Positions 24,082-35,773 of a stretch of DNA of 64,000 bases are shown here, piece by piece. The stretch's first letter is position 1, and every line of letters begins with the position of its first letter. The notes below the pieces were generated by a model. The model was not told the DNA's origin. It saw only the letters and a program-made list of their open reading frames with translations, and ran no database searches. This stretch comes from Parietaria judaica. Taxonomy: Eukaryota; Streptophyta; Magnoliopsida; Rosales; Urticaceae. A program made the translations under genes and the position numbers. The stretch covers positions 6,194,001 to 6,258,000 of the forward strand of contig OX940864.1 in the NCBI GenBank assembly GCA_954871525.1, in the 5' to 3' direction.

Positions 24082-24974
24082 TAATCTATTGTATGATTTG
24101 GAATAATTCGTTTTTAGCAGTGTACAGGTTGCTTCGATTTATCATTCTTTGTGGTCAGTTAAGTTAATTAGGACTCAAAAATAGTTAACGAGCAATTTTG
24201 TTTGTATTTAAAGTAAGCGCTGGCATCTCTCAACTCTTCATGTGTGTTTTGATTGTAGTTCACTAATAGACCAAAAAAAAAAAAAAAACTGTTTCTATAT
24301 ATATAGATATTCATTTTAATAGGAATGAAAAGTCGGAATTTCAGATGCTCTTTTTATTCGAGGCTGTATTTTAGTGGTATCTAATGATGTGTGAATTACC
24401 TCTTTTATGTGTTTGAACTCTGATTCTTTTTTGCAATTCAAGCTATTTCTTAGATGTGCAGAGAAATTTATAGCGCGAAAATTGAAAAATGTATGAGACA
24501 ATTGTAATTTTTCTTCAATATTCATAGACTCGACTAATAATCAAATCGAAACTTTACCCTTTATTGATAAATGACACTCTTGTCTCTAATTAGAGAACTA
24601 GATTAAGAAACTCTTTTAATGATATTTAACAAGATTTTTTTTACCATTTAAACATGAATTGAAAAAATTGTAATAGAGGTGGCTAGTTATAGACCTGAAA
24701 ATTATAATTCTATGGTTATTATAAAACACCTCTAATATTCTTAAATAATATTAACAGTATTATATAATCAATACTTTCTAACGTTAACACTCTCTAAATT
24801 AAGTTTGTCTTCAGATTTGAACTCTTCTTCGCTTATAACCCGTTCTGTGATGTTCAAACTACGATTATCGTCCTCACTGCTGAATCGCTCCTAAAATCCG
24901 TCCAGTCCCCTTGTGATTCAACCGGTCCAAATGAGGCAAGTGAACAATCGTGGAGCTTAATAAAGAAGAGCAAG

Positions 24975-25009
<35 letters not shown>

Positions 25010-26529
25010 TTTTATTAACTAATAACTTTGACCAATATTGAGCTACCATGATATACATGTACATGTTTGAATCAGGAAAAAAAAAACAAAAAAAAAGGAT
25101 ATTCAGTTGGTTCGAAACACCTCTGTTTCCCGCTATTTATAGAGTGAGCCACGTGAAGGGGAAGACCGGTATCAACCCGCTTTAATATCCTGTATTTTAA
25201 ATTTTTTAAATCTATCTCATTTTTATTCCGAATTATAGTACTTTCACGTCATTTAACTCGCCCTGAATTTTTATCTTAGGTCCGCTCCTGAACCTCGTGG
25301 GTGTTCGCCCCCTTGACGTCGTCACCCTAACTAGCTTTTGTCTCCCTATAACCACGTGCAACCTTGTCTTTAGAAATATATAAGACAGATAGATTAACCG
25401 CGTCATAACGGAAAAACCAAGACCATCTCGATTAATTTAAACTCGAGAACGGACAGACTTCCAAAATTAATAAACAAACGAGAAGATAAACTCGGCTGAG
25501 ACCACACTCTTGTGTATAGATATAGAGGACTATGATATATAATATGCATATACACTGTACACATACATATATACACAAGATGCAGAGTTAAGCACTCTTG
25601 GACAAACTTATTAAAAGACCATATTCGCAATTTATAAGCATAATATCTATTATCTGATCATCTAAAGCTAATTTATCTGCATGATTTTACATGCTACAGA
25701 AATATATATACATATATATATATATTTATATTGCTTCCTGGGATCAATTCGGAGTGTCGAGAAAAAGTTTTTTAAGTACTACGCATTATATAAATATATG
25801 TATATATAGAGATTAATATATATATAGTTATAAAAGTGACAAGGGAGAAGAAAGAGTTATAAGAGCAAGAAAGTGGAAAAGAAAGGGAAAAAGAAAAAGG
25901 AGCAGAATCTTGATATTTTATAACACATGTAGTAGTCATTAGCAATTTGTACTTGAAGGAATCAAACTTATGCTAATAATCATGATGAACTGTAAAGAAT
26001 TGTAATGAATCATCCCAAGCACAGTGTTATGCAACATATATCTGGTCCACCAAAATAACATTATATATATATATATATATCCATTAATTCATGACATGCG
26101 ATAGCATATATATCTCCCAAGTCCCAACACGTATGAAATTACAGTGCGAAAAAATAAAGATGTGAAACTCGAAAGATAATTTAACATGAGAAGAAGAAGT
26201 AGAAAAAGGTAATTAATGATAGAAATGTCAGATAAAAAGGATAAAAAGAGAAGAAGTACAAACATACAGATGTCTATTTCTTCTCTGGGGTGTATATAAA
26301 TAAATGGCTATACCTAGTCTAATATTAGTCCCTATCTACGGTAGTATATATATATCTGGATATTATTCAAAGAATATCTAGGAAAAACTTTGAACAAAAT
26401 CAGAAAATATGGGGCATGCAATATTAAAATATATACATATTACATACACTGATACACACAATAAGCAAGAAACAAACAAACAGGCATATATATATATATA
26501 TGGTCAAAGAATATGTTGAACTGCAGTGT
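24082..26529. other. 3' flank of the kinesin gene and AT-rich intergenic DNA
   Basis: 24082 to about 24300 is the probable 3' UTR, ending near an A-run at 24272. Beyond it are (TA)n tracts (about 24978-25006 and 26063-26080) and AT-rich sequence. No reading frame or RNA gene is supported. Confidence 0.5.
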
Positions 26530-27040
26530 GCTGTGCTACCTAGGGTTTCAAGGAAAAAGAGAATGTGTGTACATAATCTAGAATTCGGTTATTAAATTTG
26601 TAAAATCTTAATTTTGTTTTGTCAATATACCCGTAAAAAATAAATAAATCAAGCAGCTATCGAGTTATGTTAAAAACAAATTGTACCATTTTTGAGTAGT
26701 ATCGACGCTTCCTAGGGTTTCGAGGAGATAGAAAATAAGTGTACACATATAATTTAAAATTTCGTTATCGATTTATTAGTACTTCGTAAAAAAAATTGGA
26801 CCATCAAAACAAATATCGATTGATGATAAAAAAAAAAGTGTACTAGTTTTTGAACAGCATTACAGCAGTACCGGCGCTACCTAGGGTTCCAAGGAGATAA
26901 TAAAAATAAGGAATATATATATATCATGTAAAATTATCGAATTTAAAGCCTTACAAAAATTTGATCGATACACCCGTAATTTCGATCATCGACCGGTTAT
27001 CAATTTCAGGATCCATAAGCCTTATTTATCAACTAGCACT
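26530..27040. repeat. Three diverged direct repeats of about 170 bp
   Basis: A core GCTACCTAGGGTTTCAAGGA recurs at about 26535, 26706 (as CGCTTCCTAGGGTTTCGAGG) and 26875 (as CGCTACCTAGGGTTCCAAGG). Each is followed by an A-rich block, a TCGRTT-type motif and ACAAA. The even spacing of about 170 bp points to an old tandem triplication. Confidence 0.6.
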
Positions 27041-28035
27041 ATCTGTTAATGGGAGGGAATATAAATAAGCTAAAAATCTAATCATAATTTATAGCGATTC
27101 AGCTCGTTTCCAGAGAAAGAGAGAGAGAGAGTTTAGCTTTGGTTGGGTTTGGGTTGAATGAAGTCGGTTCTGCTGGCTGTTGTAACAATATAGTTATAAA
27201 AAATAGTTTTATTTAGTTATTATGCCTAATTCCAACAAAGGAAAAGGACGGGCCGGTTCCGAAACCGGCTCGGTGAATAGTAATCCGCCGCCGCCGCATT
27301 CAACCCCGCTACAACATCAAATCAACAACCATACATATTATGCCGGTGTTTATCAACAAAATGCTCCGGGTTCCTCAAGTCAACCACCGGCACCGCCGCC
27401 ACCAATTCCGGTAATGTATCGTCAACAATTTGGTGGTTTTACTAACTTGCTTCAAAATGCTTCATGTAATATTCCGGAGTGGACGAGCGCGGAAGAAGCT
27501 TACAATGCTCAAATGCAACATCACCAATATCGTGAGGCTTCACCATCGATGAACAACGACCCGAATTACGAACCCGAAGACGGGGACGAGGAGAACGACG
27601 ACGACGACGACGTAGAGGAGGACGGTGATGAAGACGAGGAGAACGACGAAGTAGAAGAACAACCGGTCCGAGGTCGTGGTCGTCCACGTGGCCGACCTCC
27701 TATTCCGCCACCGCCGGCAAATAGGGCACCAAAGCCGAGAAAGAGGAAGAACCTAACATCCCCGGTATGGCGAAATGATTTTGTTCCGATTTATATACTT
27801 AATCCAACGACAGGAAAATAGGAAAGATTTGGAAAGGGAAACTTGCAAAAATAGCCTAAAAAAACACTATAATTGAAGTTTTGAACCATATTAAAAAAAT
27901 AAGTGTTTCTAAACTTTGTCCAATTTTAGACAAATTTACCCCTAATTAATTAATTACCACTTCATTTCACCCAAATAATGAATTTGGGACTTTTACCCCT
28001 GATTTTGCCCTAAACTCCTCTCCCCGACCTCTCCT

Positions 28036-28260
28036 CGCGACCTTTCTCCCCTCGCCTCTCAAACCGCCTCTCCCCGACCCAACTTCTCATCCCGCTCTCC
28101 CCCTCCTCGCGACCTTTCTCCCCTCGCCTCTCAAACCGCCTCTCCCCGACTCAACTTCTCATCCCGCTCTCCCCCTCCTCGCGACCTTTCTCCCCTCGCC
28201 TCTCAAACCGCCTCTCCCCGACCCAACTTCTCATCCCGCTCTCCCCGCCTCTCCTCAGCC
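28036..28260. repeat. 72-bp tandem repeat, about three units, strand-asymmetric C-rich
   Basis: Units begin CGCGACCTTTCTCCCCTCGC at 28036, 28108 and 28180, exactly 72 bp apart and nearly identical. The plus strand is strongly pyrimidine-rich, and the same simple CTCGCCTC motif continues degenerately to about 28480. It lies in the leader of the DUF1985/Ulp1 gene. Confidence 0.9.
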
Positions 28261-28865
28261 CCAACTTCTCATCCCGCTCTTCTTTCTCCCTCGCCTCTCC
28301 TCCCTCGCCTCTCAAACCGCGACTCAGCCCTCGCCTCTCAAACCGCGATTCTTTCTCCCTCGCCTCGACTCTCATCGCCTCTCAAAATCAGACCCTCACT
28401 CTCATCGCCTCGCCGCGCCGCGCCTCTCATCGCCTCGCCTCGCCGCGCCTCGACTCGCCTCGCCTCGCCGCGCCTGAAGTTTGCCTCCGGCAAGGTCATC
28501 GCCTGGACTCACCGTACTTGCTCCCAAGGTCATCTCTCTTTCTTACTAATTTTCTACTGTTGTCACTCCTCCATGCTTTGGGGGCTGTTTCAGAGGTGTG
28601 ATTTAGGGTTTCAAAGTTAGGGCTTTCAAAGTATGATTTAGGGTTGATTTGCATTTAGAATTAGGGTTTCCTGGGTTGATCTGTGTTTAGGAATCAGTAT
28701 GGGGTTTAGGAAGGGCTTGAAGTTGTGAATCATTTGTAGTGGAACTTGTGCATTCCATCTGTTTGATAAAATGTCTTAATTATGGGCTGTTTTACAGGGG
28801 AAAAACCTATTTTTTAGGGCAGTTTTGTAGTGGATTGTTAGGGCAGTTTTATACTCGCATTTATC

Positions 28866-31588
28866 ATGTTTTATATGCATTATGATTTGCAGATGGATTG
28901 TGTGGTTGGTGAAACCGAGCGACATTCGCAGCGAAGTCGAGTGTGGTACCGCGGAAGTAGTCGCTTAGACAACATCATCGAGTCTTTCCGAGAACATAGT
29001 TTGTTGGATAGGGTGCTTGCGACTCCGTTCGGCCAATTCTTTGTAGAGCCCCGTCCAAAATTTTCGGGTGCACTGGTCCATCAAGTTCTTTGTCGAAGAA
29101 TTGCGTCTCCCAGTTCCGATGAACTTCTCTTCAAATTCAACAAGGTTATATGTAAATTTGGCCGTCCTGAGGTTGCTGCCATCACCGGCTTAAAATTCAA
29201 CGACGAAGCGAAGAAAAAACGGCCGAATTCACAGAAAATTTTATTGGCTTCTTGTTTCCCCAACGATAAAAAAAAAATAACGTATAGCAATTTGGAGAAG
29301 ACGTTGATGGAGTGCACTGACCCCGAAGATATATACAAGCTAGGCCTTTGTTGTTTCGTTGAGGGGGTGCTTCTGGGGACGCCACCGGATAAGTTTGTCC
29401 AGAACGAGCACTTGGAAGATGTGGATGACCTGGATTACTTTTTATCCAAACCATGGGGCGAGTTGGTTTGGAATGCATCCGCCAAGTCCTTTTGCCGGGA
29501 AATTAAGAAATGCAAAGTAAAATCCAAAGGCGCTGGCAAATACGTATATCCCAAATACGAGTTGGCCGCATACGCCCCGATGCTTCAAGCCTGGGCGTGC
29601 AAAGTGGTTCCGTATCTGGAAACCCTCGGTTCTACCATGAAACAAATGTCTTCGATTGCAGTGGGTAATGCGCTCGACGATGACGATGTAAGTTTTCGTA
29701 ATTTTTTTAGTTATTTCGAGGACAATTTCGAGAATTGTTTTTAGCTAAGTTAGTGTTTTTTTTGTTTTTAATGTATGAAGGTGGAGGTGCTCCCTTTTAT
29801 TGTAGCAGGGCGTGAAGAGGAGAACAAGTCACCTTCAAAGGGCGTTTCGTCATCTACCCCCACTCCACCGCGAATGCAAACACGGTCTAGAGATAGACTG
29901 GAAACAGAGGTACCGCTGCCCCCTCGTCGCTCAGAAGAGTCTTCAAGCATAATCAAGATGCTTGATGACATTAAGAAAAAACAAGAGGCCGAAGCTGCAA
30001 AATTTGACGAATTTGTAAGGAAACAAGAAGTGCAAGAGGCAAATCTCCTTGAATTGGTACGTTATATTTATAACTAAACTATTATTATATATAATTTTAC
30101 CAATAGCTGAATTTATCGTACTTTTTTATTTTGCAGACCAAGAAAACAAGCATAATTTTCAAGATTGTTCGTGACTTTGTGGAGTATAATCCCCATCTCA
30201 AAGAAAAACCGATCCCCAAGAAACACAAACCTACCGAAGCCCATATTCCACCCCCAAAACCCGATCCGACACAAACCGACCTAGCCACCGGGCGCAGCCC
30301 GAAGAGATCAAAACCGAGCCCTAAAGAAAGCATATCCCCGAGATCAAAACCGAGCCCTAAACCGAGTCCCAAGAAATCCGACCCATCTCCGGACCCAAGC
30401 CCACGAAAATAGTACTCGACAAGAAGCACGACCCCCAAGAAATCCGACCCATCTTCGGACCCAAGTCCCGGAACAAGTAAAGAAACCCGAAGCCCCAAGA
30501 AAGCCGTTGGTAGTCCCGGGACAAGCAAAAATGCACGAAGCCCCAAGAAAGCCGTTGGTAGTCCCGAGAGAAGCAAAAATGCACGAAACCCCAAGAAAGC
30601 CGTTGCAATAAAGATTCCAAAACTTGTTAGCGCTCGGAAAAGGGTTATCTTCACGCAATCTCAGCCATCTCCGCAATCTCAGCCATCTCAGGGATCTCCG
30701 AGTGAAAACATAATGTTGGATGCATTGCTTAATGAGATGGAGCACCAAGATACGAACCAGCCTTCTCAAGAAATAGTTGTCTCTCCCCTTGTTCCGATAC
30801 CCGTGCAAATAGTAGTTCCAATCGAGATTGCGGACGACTCGCCCTTGATGGAGACACCACCGGCGAAGAGGAAAAGGAAGGCACCAAACATGGAAGACTT
30901 TACCAACCCGGACACTGAGACACTGAAAAGAAGATCGGAACCGTACGTGTTCCAAGTCGTTGTACCGCCTTCCAAGAGTCATCTCACCGCGTTGAAAAGG
31001 TGGATTAAACACGGGACACCCGATAAGTGGATGTGCATACACGGAGAAGCGTCTGGAAGCTGGTTTAATGAACTACTAACGCCACGTACATGGATTAATA
31101 CTACGGTATTTTCTTAACTTTGCAATACTTGTTTTTTACGTTGATGTAGGACAATATTTCTGTAAAACGAGGGACAGTTATTGTCTAAAGCAGGGACAAT
31201 TATGTTTGGACAGTTTATCTTTAATTATTGGTTATACTTTGTCTTTTTGCAGCACATTGATGCAGTGATGTGTTTGTTTCGTCGTCGTCGTCGAAGTGTG
31301 TATTTCAAAGGATATAAACAGCATATCACTTGCATGTGTCCCCATTGGACGAGCTCGCTTATGGAGAAGATGCAACGATGGAAAGAGGACCCAAGTTGCG
31401 ATCCTAAACTAGCCCAGATGAAATGGGCTGTAACCGGAGATCCTGAATCTGCGCATGCAAGCTGGAGAAATGTGGACACCGTATGTTTTGTTGTGAATGT
31501 CCGAGAAACGCATTGGGTTTGTGTAGTTGCTGACTTGAAATACTGGAGGCTTGAAGTCTACGATAGTGATCCATTGTGTCGAACTTGA
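28866..31588 (+). pseudogene. DUF1985 / Ulp1-like cysteine protease (C48), truncated and with a stop codon
   Basis: I infer four exons: 28866-29687, 29781-30056, 30137-31105 and 31253 to about 31588, with GT-AG borders and matching phases. Exon 1 is a DUF1985 domain (AAITGLKF, YKLGLCCFVEGVLLG, VDDLDYFLSKPWGELVW, YELAAYAPMLQAW). Exon 2 has a coiled-coil-like MLDDIKKKQEAEAAKFDEF. Exon 3 holds SPKKS/SPKKAVGSPG repeats (about 30280-30600) and leads into the protease. Exon 4 contains HIDAVMCLFRRR, the catalytic His in ETHWVCVV and the Asp in YDSD. The Gln and Cys part is missing. An in-frame TAG at 30410-30412 and the truncation make it non-functional. The true start may be the Met at 28893. It belongs to a protease type often carried by plant transposons, so it is not a host gene by location. 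Confidence 0.85.
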
Positions 31589-33817
31589 GGCTTGAAGTCT
31601 ACGATAATGTCGAACTTGTGGAGACCTAAAGCCGGCCGATCCAAAAACTCAAGGCACATCGTACCTAAAAGCCCACGCCGAAGTATGCCGAAAGCGTAAA
31701 AAGGTCGAGGAGGTAAGTCGCCTATCCGATGTCATTTATAGGAAAACTCTCGCTAGATTTATCATACGCGATGGTTTACCGATATCATTTTCCGAGGGAG
31801 ATGGTTTAAACGAGTTTTTAGCCTTCATCGCCCCGATAAACTATCGTTATGTCTCGCGTCATGTAACTAGAGAGACGATTATTCAATATTATGACGAACA
31901 AAGAGTCGAGTTAAACAAATTATTTCAAGATGCATCGTATAAGTTTGCTTTAACCTCGGATTGTTGGAAAGGTCACGCTAACGACGATTACATTTCCGTT
32001 GTAGCCCATTTTATTAATGATGATTGGAAATTGGAAAAGCGTATTTTAGGATTCAAACCGATGCGTGTTCGTCATACCGGGGTTAACATTGCCGAGGCTA
32101 TTTTGAATGTGTTGACTTTTTGGAACCTTAACAATCGTGTTGTTTCGATTACGTTGGATAATGCTAGCCCCCACAACATAACCGTTGATGTATTAAAGGA
32201 TAGTCTTGATAATTTTAGGGCCGATTATTTTCATCAAAGATGTGCATGCCATATTATCAATTTGATTGTTCAAGCGGGGTTAACTATTATTTCGCCAAGC
32301 ATCACTAAAATTAGAAATGCCATTATATACATACGATCATCTACTATGCGCACGGAGTCTTGGTTAGAATGTTGCAGGGCTTATCACAAAGCGGAGAGAG
32401 TGTTCTCACCGGATATGCCTATCCGGTGGAATTCTACCTACTTGATGTTGGAGTCGATCATACCGTACAAGGAGCTAGTGACGAACTTCATCAATGGACA
32501 AGAGTACCGAGACCCCGAAGACTACCTCGACGAATCCGATTGGATGATGGCTATCCAATTCCAGGCTTTTCTATCCCTTTTTTATACTATTACCGTTACT
32601 TTGTCTCATGTTTACCAACCTACATCTCATTTGGCTTTAGCTTGCATATTTGATATTATTGTTCATTTTGACAAAGCAAAACAAAACCCTTTATTCGCAC
32701 CCGTTTTGACTCCGATGATTGAAAAGTTTAAGGTTTATTGGAAGCATATTCCGTTTTTGTTTTGTGCGGCTATAATCATAGATCCTACATTAAAGCTTGG
32801 TAAATTGCAGGCGATCTTGGCGATGATGCAACAATTGACGGGAGATCCGTACCTTGACGAAGACTATCCCGACGCCGAATTAAAGATGCGTCTTCTTTAC
32901 AAGGAGTACGAGACGAAGTACTACGAGGACATGGAGCAACTAGGAGACACGGATCACATCCCGACGCCGCCCCCGACAAACGCACCCGGAGCGCCCTATG
33001 TTTCGACGCATCGGGTGTTTTACAACCTCACTCATTCCGGTGGTCATGGAGGATCATCGACGGTTTCAAGTCCGGCGGGGTCACAACATAGCGGAGCAAG
33101 CGCCACTAGTTCCGGAGGTCGTCGTCCCCGAAGAGTACATCGCCGAAGAATCAATGAGTACGACGTCTTTTGTAACCTTCCACCGGCACCGTGTCCCGAT
33201 GAAGGCCTCGACATACTTGAATGGTGGCACGTAAATCGTCTTGAGTACCCGGTTTTATCATTGGTGGCTCGCGATATTCTCACCGTTCCGGTCTCCACGG
33301 TTTCATCGGAAGCCGCTTTCTCTTTGGCGGGACGACTATTGGAGGCTCGGCGCAAGTCAACGAAGGCATTTTTGGTCGAAATCCTCATGCTTTCCAAGGA
33401 TTGGATTTTGGCCGAAAAACGTAAACAAGATAATCAAATGATAGACGCCGAGTTGTTAGACTATTTCAACGAGCTTAATGTGGCGAACCTCTCGGAGTAA
33501 TCGGTTTGTAATTGTAGTTTTTATTTTGTATTTTCTTTTATTATTAATAAAAACATTAGGGCGCTCTTTCCTCGCCCGAGTCGCACCCGTTTGGGGGTCT
33601 CGGAGAGGTTTTAACGAGGCCCATTATTTATATATCTCTATGTTTATATCCTACTTGAAATTTGAAATTTGAATCTCAAAACCGTAAAAACCGTAAACTA
33701 TAATTTGAATTTCGAACTCTAAACCCGTGTACAAGAACTCTAAAAGCTGTATTTACAACATTTTTTTAAATAAAAGGACTAAAACGCAATTTTCAAAAAA
33801 AAATTAAAAAAAAAATA

Positions 33818-33914
33818 CGGAGTCGGATTAATCCGGGTCCGAGAAAATCCGGACTCGGATTAATCCGACTCCGACAAAAAAAAAATAAAAAAATAGAGGG
33901 CACGGATATCCGTG
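33818..33914. repeat. Subterminal palindromes, right end of hAT copy 1
   Basis: 33818-33835 and 33856-33873 form a perfect 18-bp stem (CGGAGTCGGATTAATCCG). CACGGATATCCGTG at 33901-33914 is a perfect palindrome identical to that of copy 2. The two copies share the motifs but differ in number and spacing. Confidence 0.9.
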
Positions 33915-33944
33915 CTCTCCCATATTTGCAGGACTACTGTTGTT

Positions 33945-34551
33945 GATGTCGTTGGTGCCTCGAAAAGGAGCTTTTTACGGAGCAGTGCACGTGTGACCCA
34001 ACACCCAATGCTCTCTCGATCTCTCTCCTATAATAAAACCCTAATCACTCAGAAAACACCGACCCAGAAAGCCCATACTCTCTAGAAACCACACTTGCAT
34101 CAAAGATTAACATTGCACTTAACACATATATATGCACTGATCATGCCTATGTATGTAATATATATCAACTTGTGTTATCATGAAATACTGAAAAATATTT
34201 AAGACAGAAGAAGAAGAAGAAGGTTACTACGTCGTACCTTTAAGCTAAGTAAGACTAAGAGTAGAAATTAAAGAGAGATGAAGAAGTATTAGAAAGAGAA
34301 ATCCATGAAAAATTTGTACATTCTTCTTCAATCAAAAGAGTAGCACTGTAGCAGTAATGCCGTCGACACCAACAATCTCCATTAACAAATTAAACACCAA
34401 AGAAATCAAGATCAGAAGTCAATGATTCCAAAAATAAAAAAAAGGACGAAAAAAAAAACGTTTCGAAGCGCAAGAGAATCACGAAACCCCGACCGAGCAA
34501 TCGAGATTCCATTTGTAAGAAAGACAAAAGATTATGACAAACACTGATGAA
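33945..34551. other. Intergenic DNA and probable 3' UTR of the AHL gene
   Basis: Left part: CT-rich sequence with TATAATAAAACCCTAATC near 34029, a weak promoter-like look on the plus strand with no coding sequence behind it. Right part (about 34200-34551) should include the 3' UTR of the minus-strand AHL gene. Confidence 0.4.
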
Positions 34552-35493
34552 TCAGTAAGGTGGCCTCGCCGGCGTGGCTCCCCAGTACGACCCCTCCGTC
34601 AACAGATTCTGCGCCGCCGCGGCCTGATGGAACATCGGCGACCCCCCGCCCCCGCTATGATCCAACATCGGATTCGGGTTCGGGTTCTGCCCGATGTTGC
34701 TGTTGCTGTTGTCGTTGTTGTCGCCCGGGCCCTGCCCGGGCCCCACCTCGTCGTCCTCAAGCGGCAGCCTCTCGTACGCCGCATTGCCGAACGAGGCGGC
34801 CATGATGACTACTGGCCCCGCAGCGAGGAGCGGGCCCACGACGCTCCCCCCCACCACCTGCCCCTGTCCGCCTGCGAGGTAGATCGTCAGCCCCGACGCC
34901 GCGGGCGGTGCGGGCGGGGGCAGGAACGACCCCGAGAGCGAGAGGATCTCGAACCTCCCGTGGAGCGTGACGACCGCGCCCCCCGCGGGGGAGCCCGGCT
35001 GGCGGAGCGTGACATTGGTGACGGCCCCTGTGGCGCTGAGGACGCAGACGCCACGCTGGCGGCGGCGCGCGAAGGCGGACATGGCGTCCATGACGTCGCA
35101 GGCGTTGGCGACCTCCATCACGTGGGAGCGGAGCGCGTTGGCGCTGTCGCGGGTGATGATGATGGGCGGCTTAGGCTTGTTCTTCGACCCCGCGGGCCGG
35201 CCCCGGGGCCGGCGCGTGATGATGTCGGCCGAGTCGGGGTCAGCTCCTGTCGGGGTGGTGGCCGAGTCGTCGCGGTCCCGCTTCTGCCCGCGGCTCAGCA
35301 GACTGGCGCCGCTCGTCTGCTCGTCCTCCGACGTCTGCTGCTGCTGATGCTGATGCTGCTGATGGTGCTGGTGATGGTGCTGTTGTTGCTGTTGAAGCTG
35401 CTGTTGGAATTGGTGGTGCGAGTGGAGGTGCAGATCTCTCGACAGAAACGGCGGCGGCAGAGGGCGGCCGTGCGCGGCGGCGATCGGATCCAT
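34552..35493 (-). CDS. AT-hook motif nuclear-localised (AHL) protein
   Basis: AHL proteins bind AT-rich DNA in the nucleus through an AT-hook and assemble through a PPC/DUF296 domain to regulate transcription in growth, flowering and leaf development. The single uninterrupted ORF gives 313 aa. The N-terminus has a His/Gln-rich tract (about residues 24-53). The AT-hook [17 protein letters not shown] is at 94-110. The PPC domain spans about 113-245 and holds the conserved GRFEIL (179-184), [16 protein letters not shown] and [10 protein letters not shown]. The C-terminus has GSPMFHQ, then [10 protein letters not shown], as in the intronless clade-A members. The start at 35493 ([11 protein letters not shown]) opens the only frame. 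GC content is far higher than in the surroundings. The plus-strand frame 34534-35511 is its shadow. I cannot say which AHL number it is. Confidence 0.95.
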   Translation of the reverse strand: MDPIAAAHGRPLPPPFLSRDLHLHSHHQFQQQLQQQQQHHHQHHQQHQHQQQQTSEDEQTSGASLLSRGQKRDRDDSATTPTGADPDSADIITRRPRGRPAGSKNKPKPPIIITRDSANALRSHVMEVANACDVMDAMSAFARRRQRGVCVLSATGAVTNVTLRQPGSPAGGAVVTLHGRFEILSLSGSFLPPPAPPAASGLTIYLAGGQGQVVGGSVVGPLLAAGPVVIMAASFGNAAYERLPLEDDEVGPGQGPGDNNDNSNSNIGQNPNPNPMLDHSGGGGSPMFHQAAAAQNLLTEGSYWGATPARPPY

Positions 35494-35731
35494 TTATGTC
35501 GACCCAATTAAGGAAATAGTAGAGAGAGAGAGAGAAAGTCGTTGGCTTTCTGGAGAAGAGGTGTGCTTGTGTATAGTATATGACTATATGTATGTATGTA
35601 TGTATGTATATGTGCGAGTCGAGTCGAGGCTTTAAGGCTAACCCACCAAATCTTCAGCGGTAGAGCTGAGGAGTGATGTCTTCTCCATCTTTGCTCTTAA
35701 AGGAGTTTAATTCGAGGAAAATTCTCAAAGG

Positions 35732-35773
<42 letters not shown>

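Larger units (their letters stand above)
27838..31608 (+). mobile_element. DUF1985/Ulp1-carrying insertion (Mutator-like type, 3' truncated)
   Basis: The insertion sits in the BED-finger codons of hAT copy 1. Its left end reads GGGAAACTTGCAAAAATAGC, which resembles Mutator-like ends. No matching right terminal repeat exists: the right side ends inside the Ulp1 gene, so the 3' part was probably deleted. Plant Mutator-like elements are known to carry Ulp1-type protease genes; no MURA transposase is seen here. Contents: a C-rich tandem repeat (28036-28260), a CT-rich leader to about 28530, and the protease gene. Confidence 0.6.
27222..33500 (+). pseudogene. hAT transposase copy 1, broken by a stop codon and an insertion
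   Basis: The first part (27222-27821) encodes the low-complexity N-terminus, an acidic tract (about 27570-27660), RGRGRPRGRP and the start of the BED finger (VWRNDFVPIYILNPTTGK). A TAG at 27819-27821 replaces the GAG found in copy 2. The frame resumes at about 31611 and runs openly to a TAA at 33498-33500, encoding TSDCWKGHANDDY, TLDNASPHNI and the hAT dimerisation region DILEWWHVNRLEYPVLSLV to STVSSEAAFSLAGR. It closely resembles copy 2 (45936-48512) in DNA and protein. The first zinc-finger cysteine region is damaged at the insertion. Confidence 0.9.
27185..33936 (+). mobile_element. hAT transposon copy 1, 5'-truncated and interrupted
   Basis: The right end is preserved: palindrome CACGGATATCCGTG (33901-33914), then terminal sequence matching, in reverse complement, TAGTCCTGCAAATATGGGAG, close to the end of copy 2. 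The right flank CTGTTGTT (33937-33944) pairs with CTGTTGTA (27177-27184) on the left, a likely 8-bp TSD with one change. The left TIR and most of the 5' leader are missing, so sequence similar to copy 2 starts just before the transposase ATG. A foreign 3.8-kb segment splits the element at about 27838-31608. Confidence 0.75.

Noticed and set aside
25900..25920. GCAGAATCTTGATATTTTA, partly like the microRNA miR172
   Set aside because: Only about 11 bases agree and no complementary arm lies within 300 bp on either side.
28151..28375. 74-codon Arg/Glu-rich minus-strand frame
   Set aside because: It is the translation of the 72-bp pyrimidine-rich tandem repeat.
30097..31042. Two long minus-strand frames (185 and 232 codons)
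   Set aside because: They are shadows of the SPKK-type repeats in the DUF1985/Ulp1 gene on the plus strand.
34534..35511. 325-codon plus-strand open frame
   Set aside because: It is the antisense shadow of the AHL gene; its Arg/Leu-rich composition comes from GC-rich codons of the real gene.
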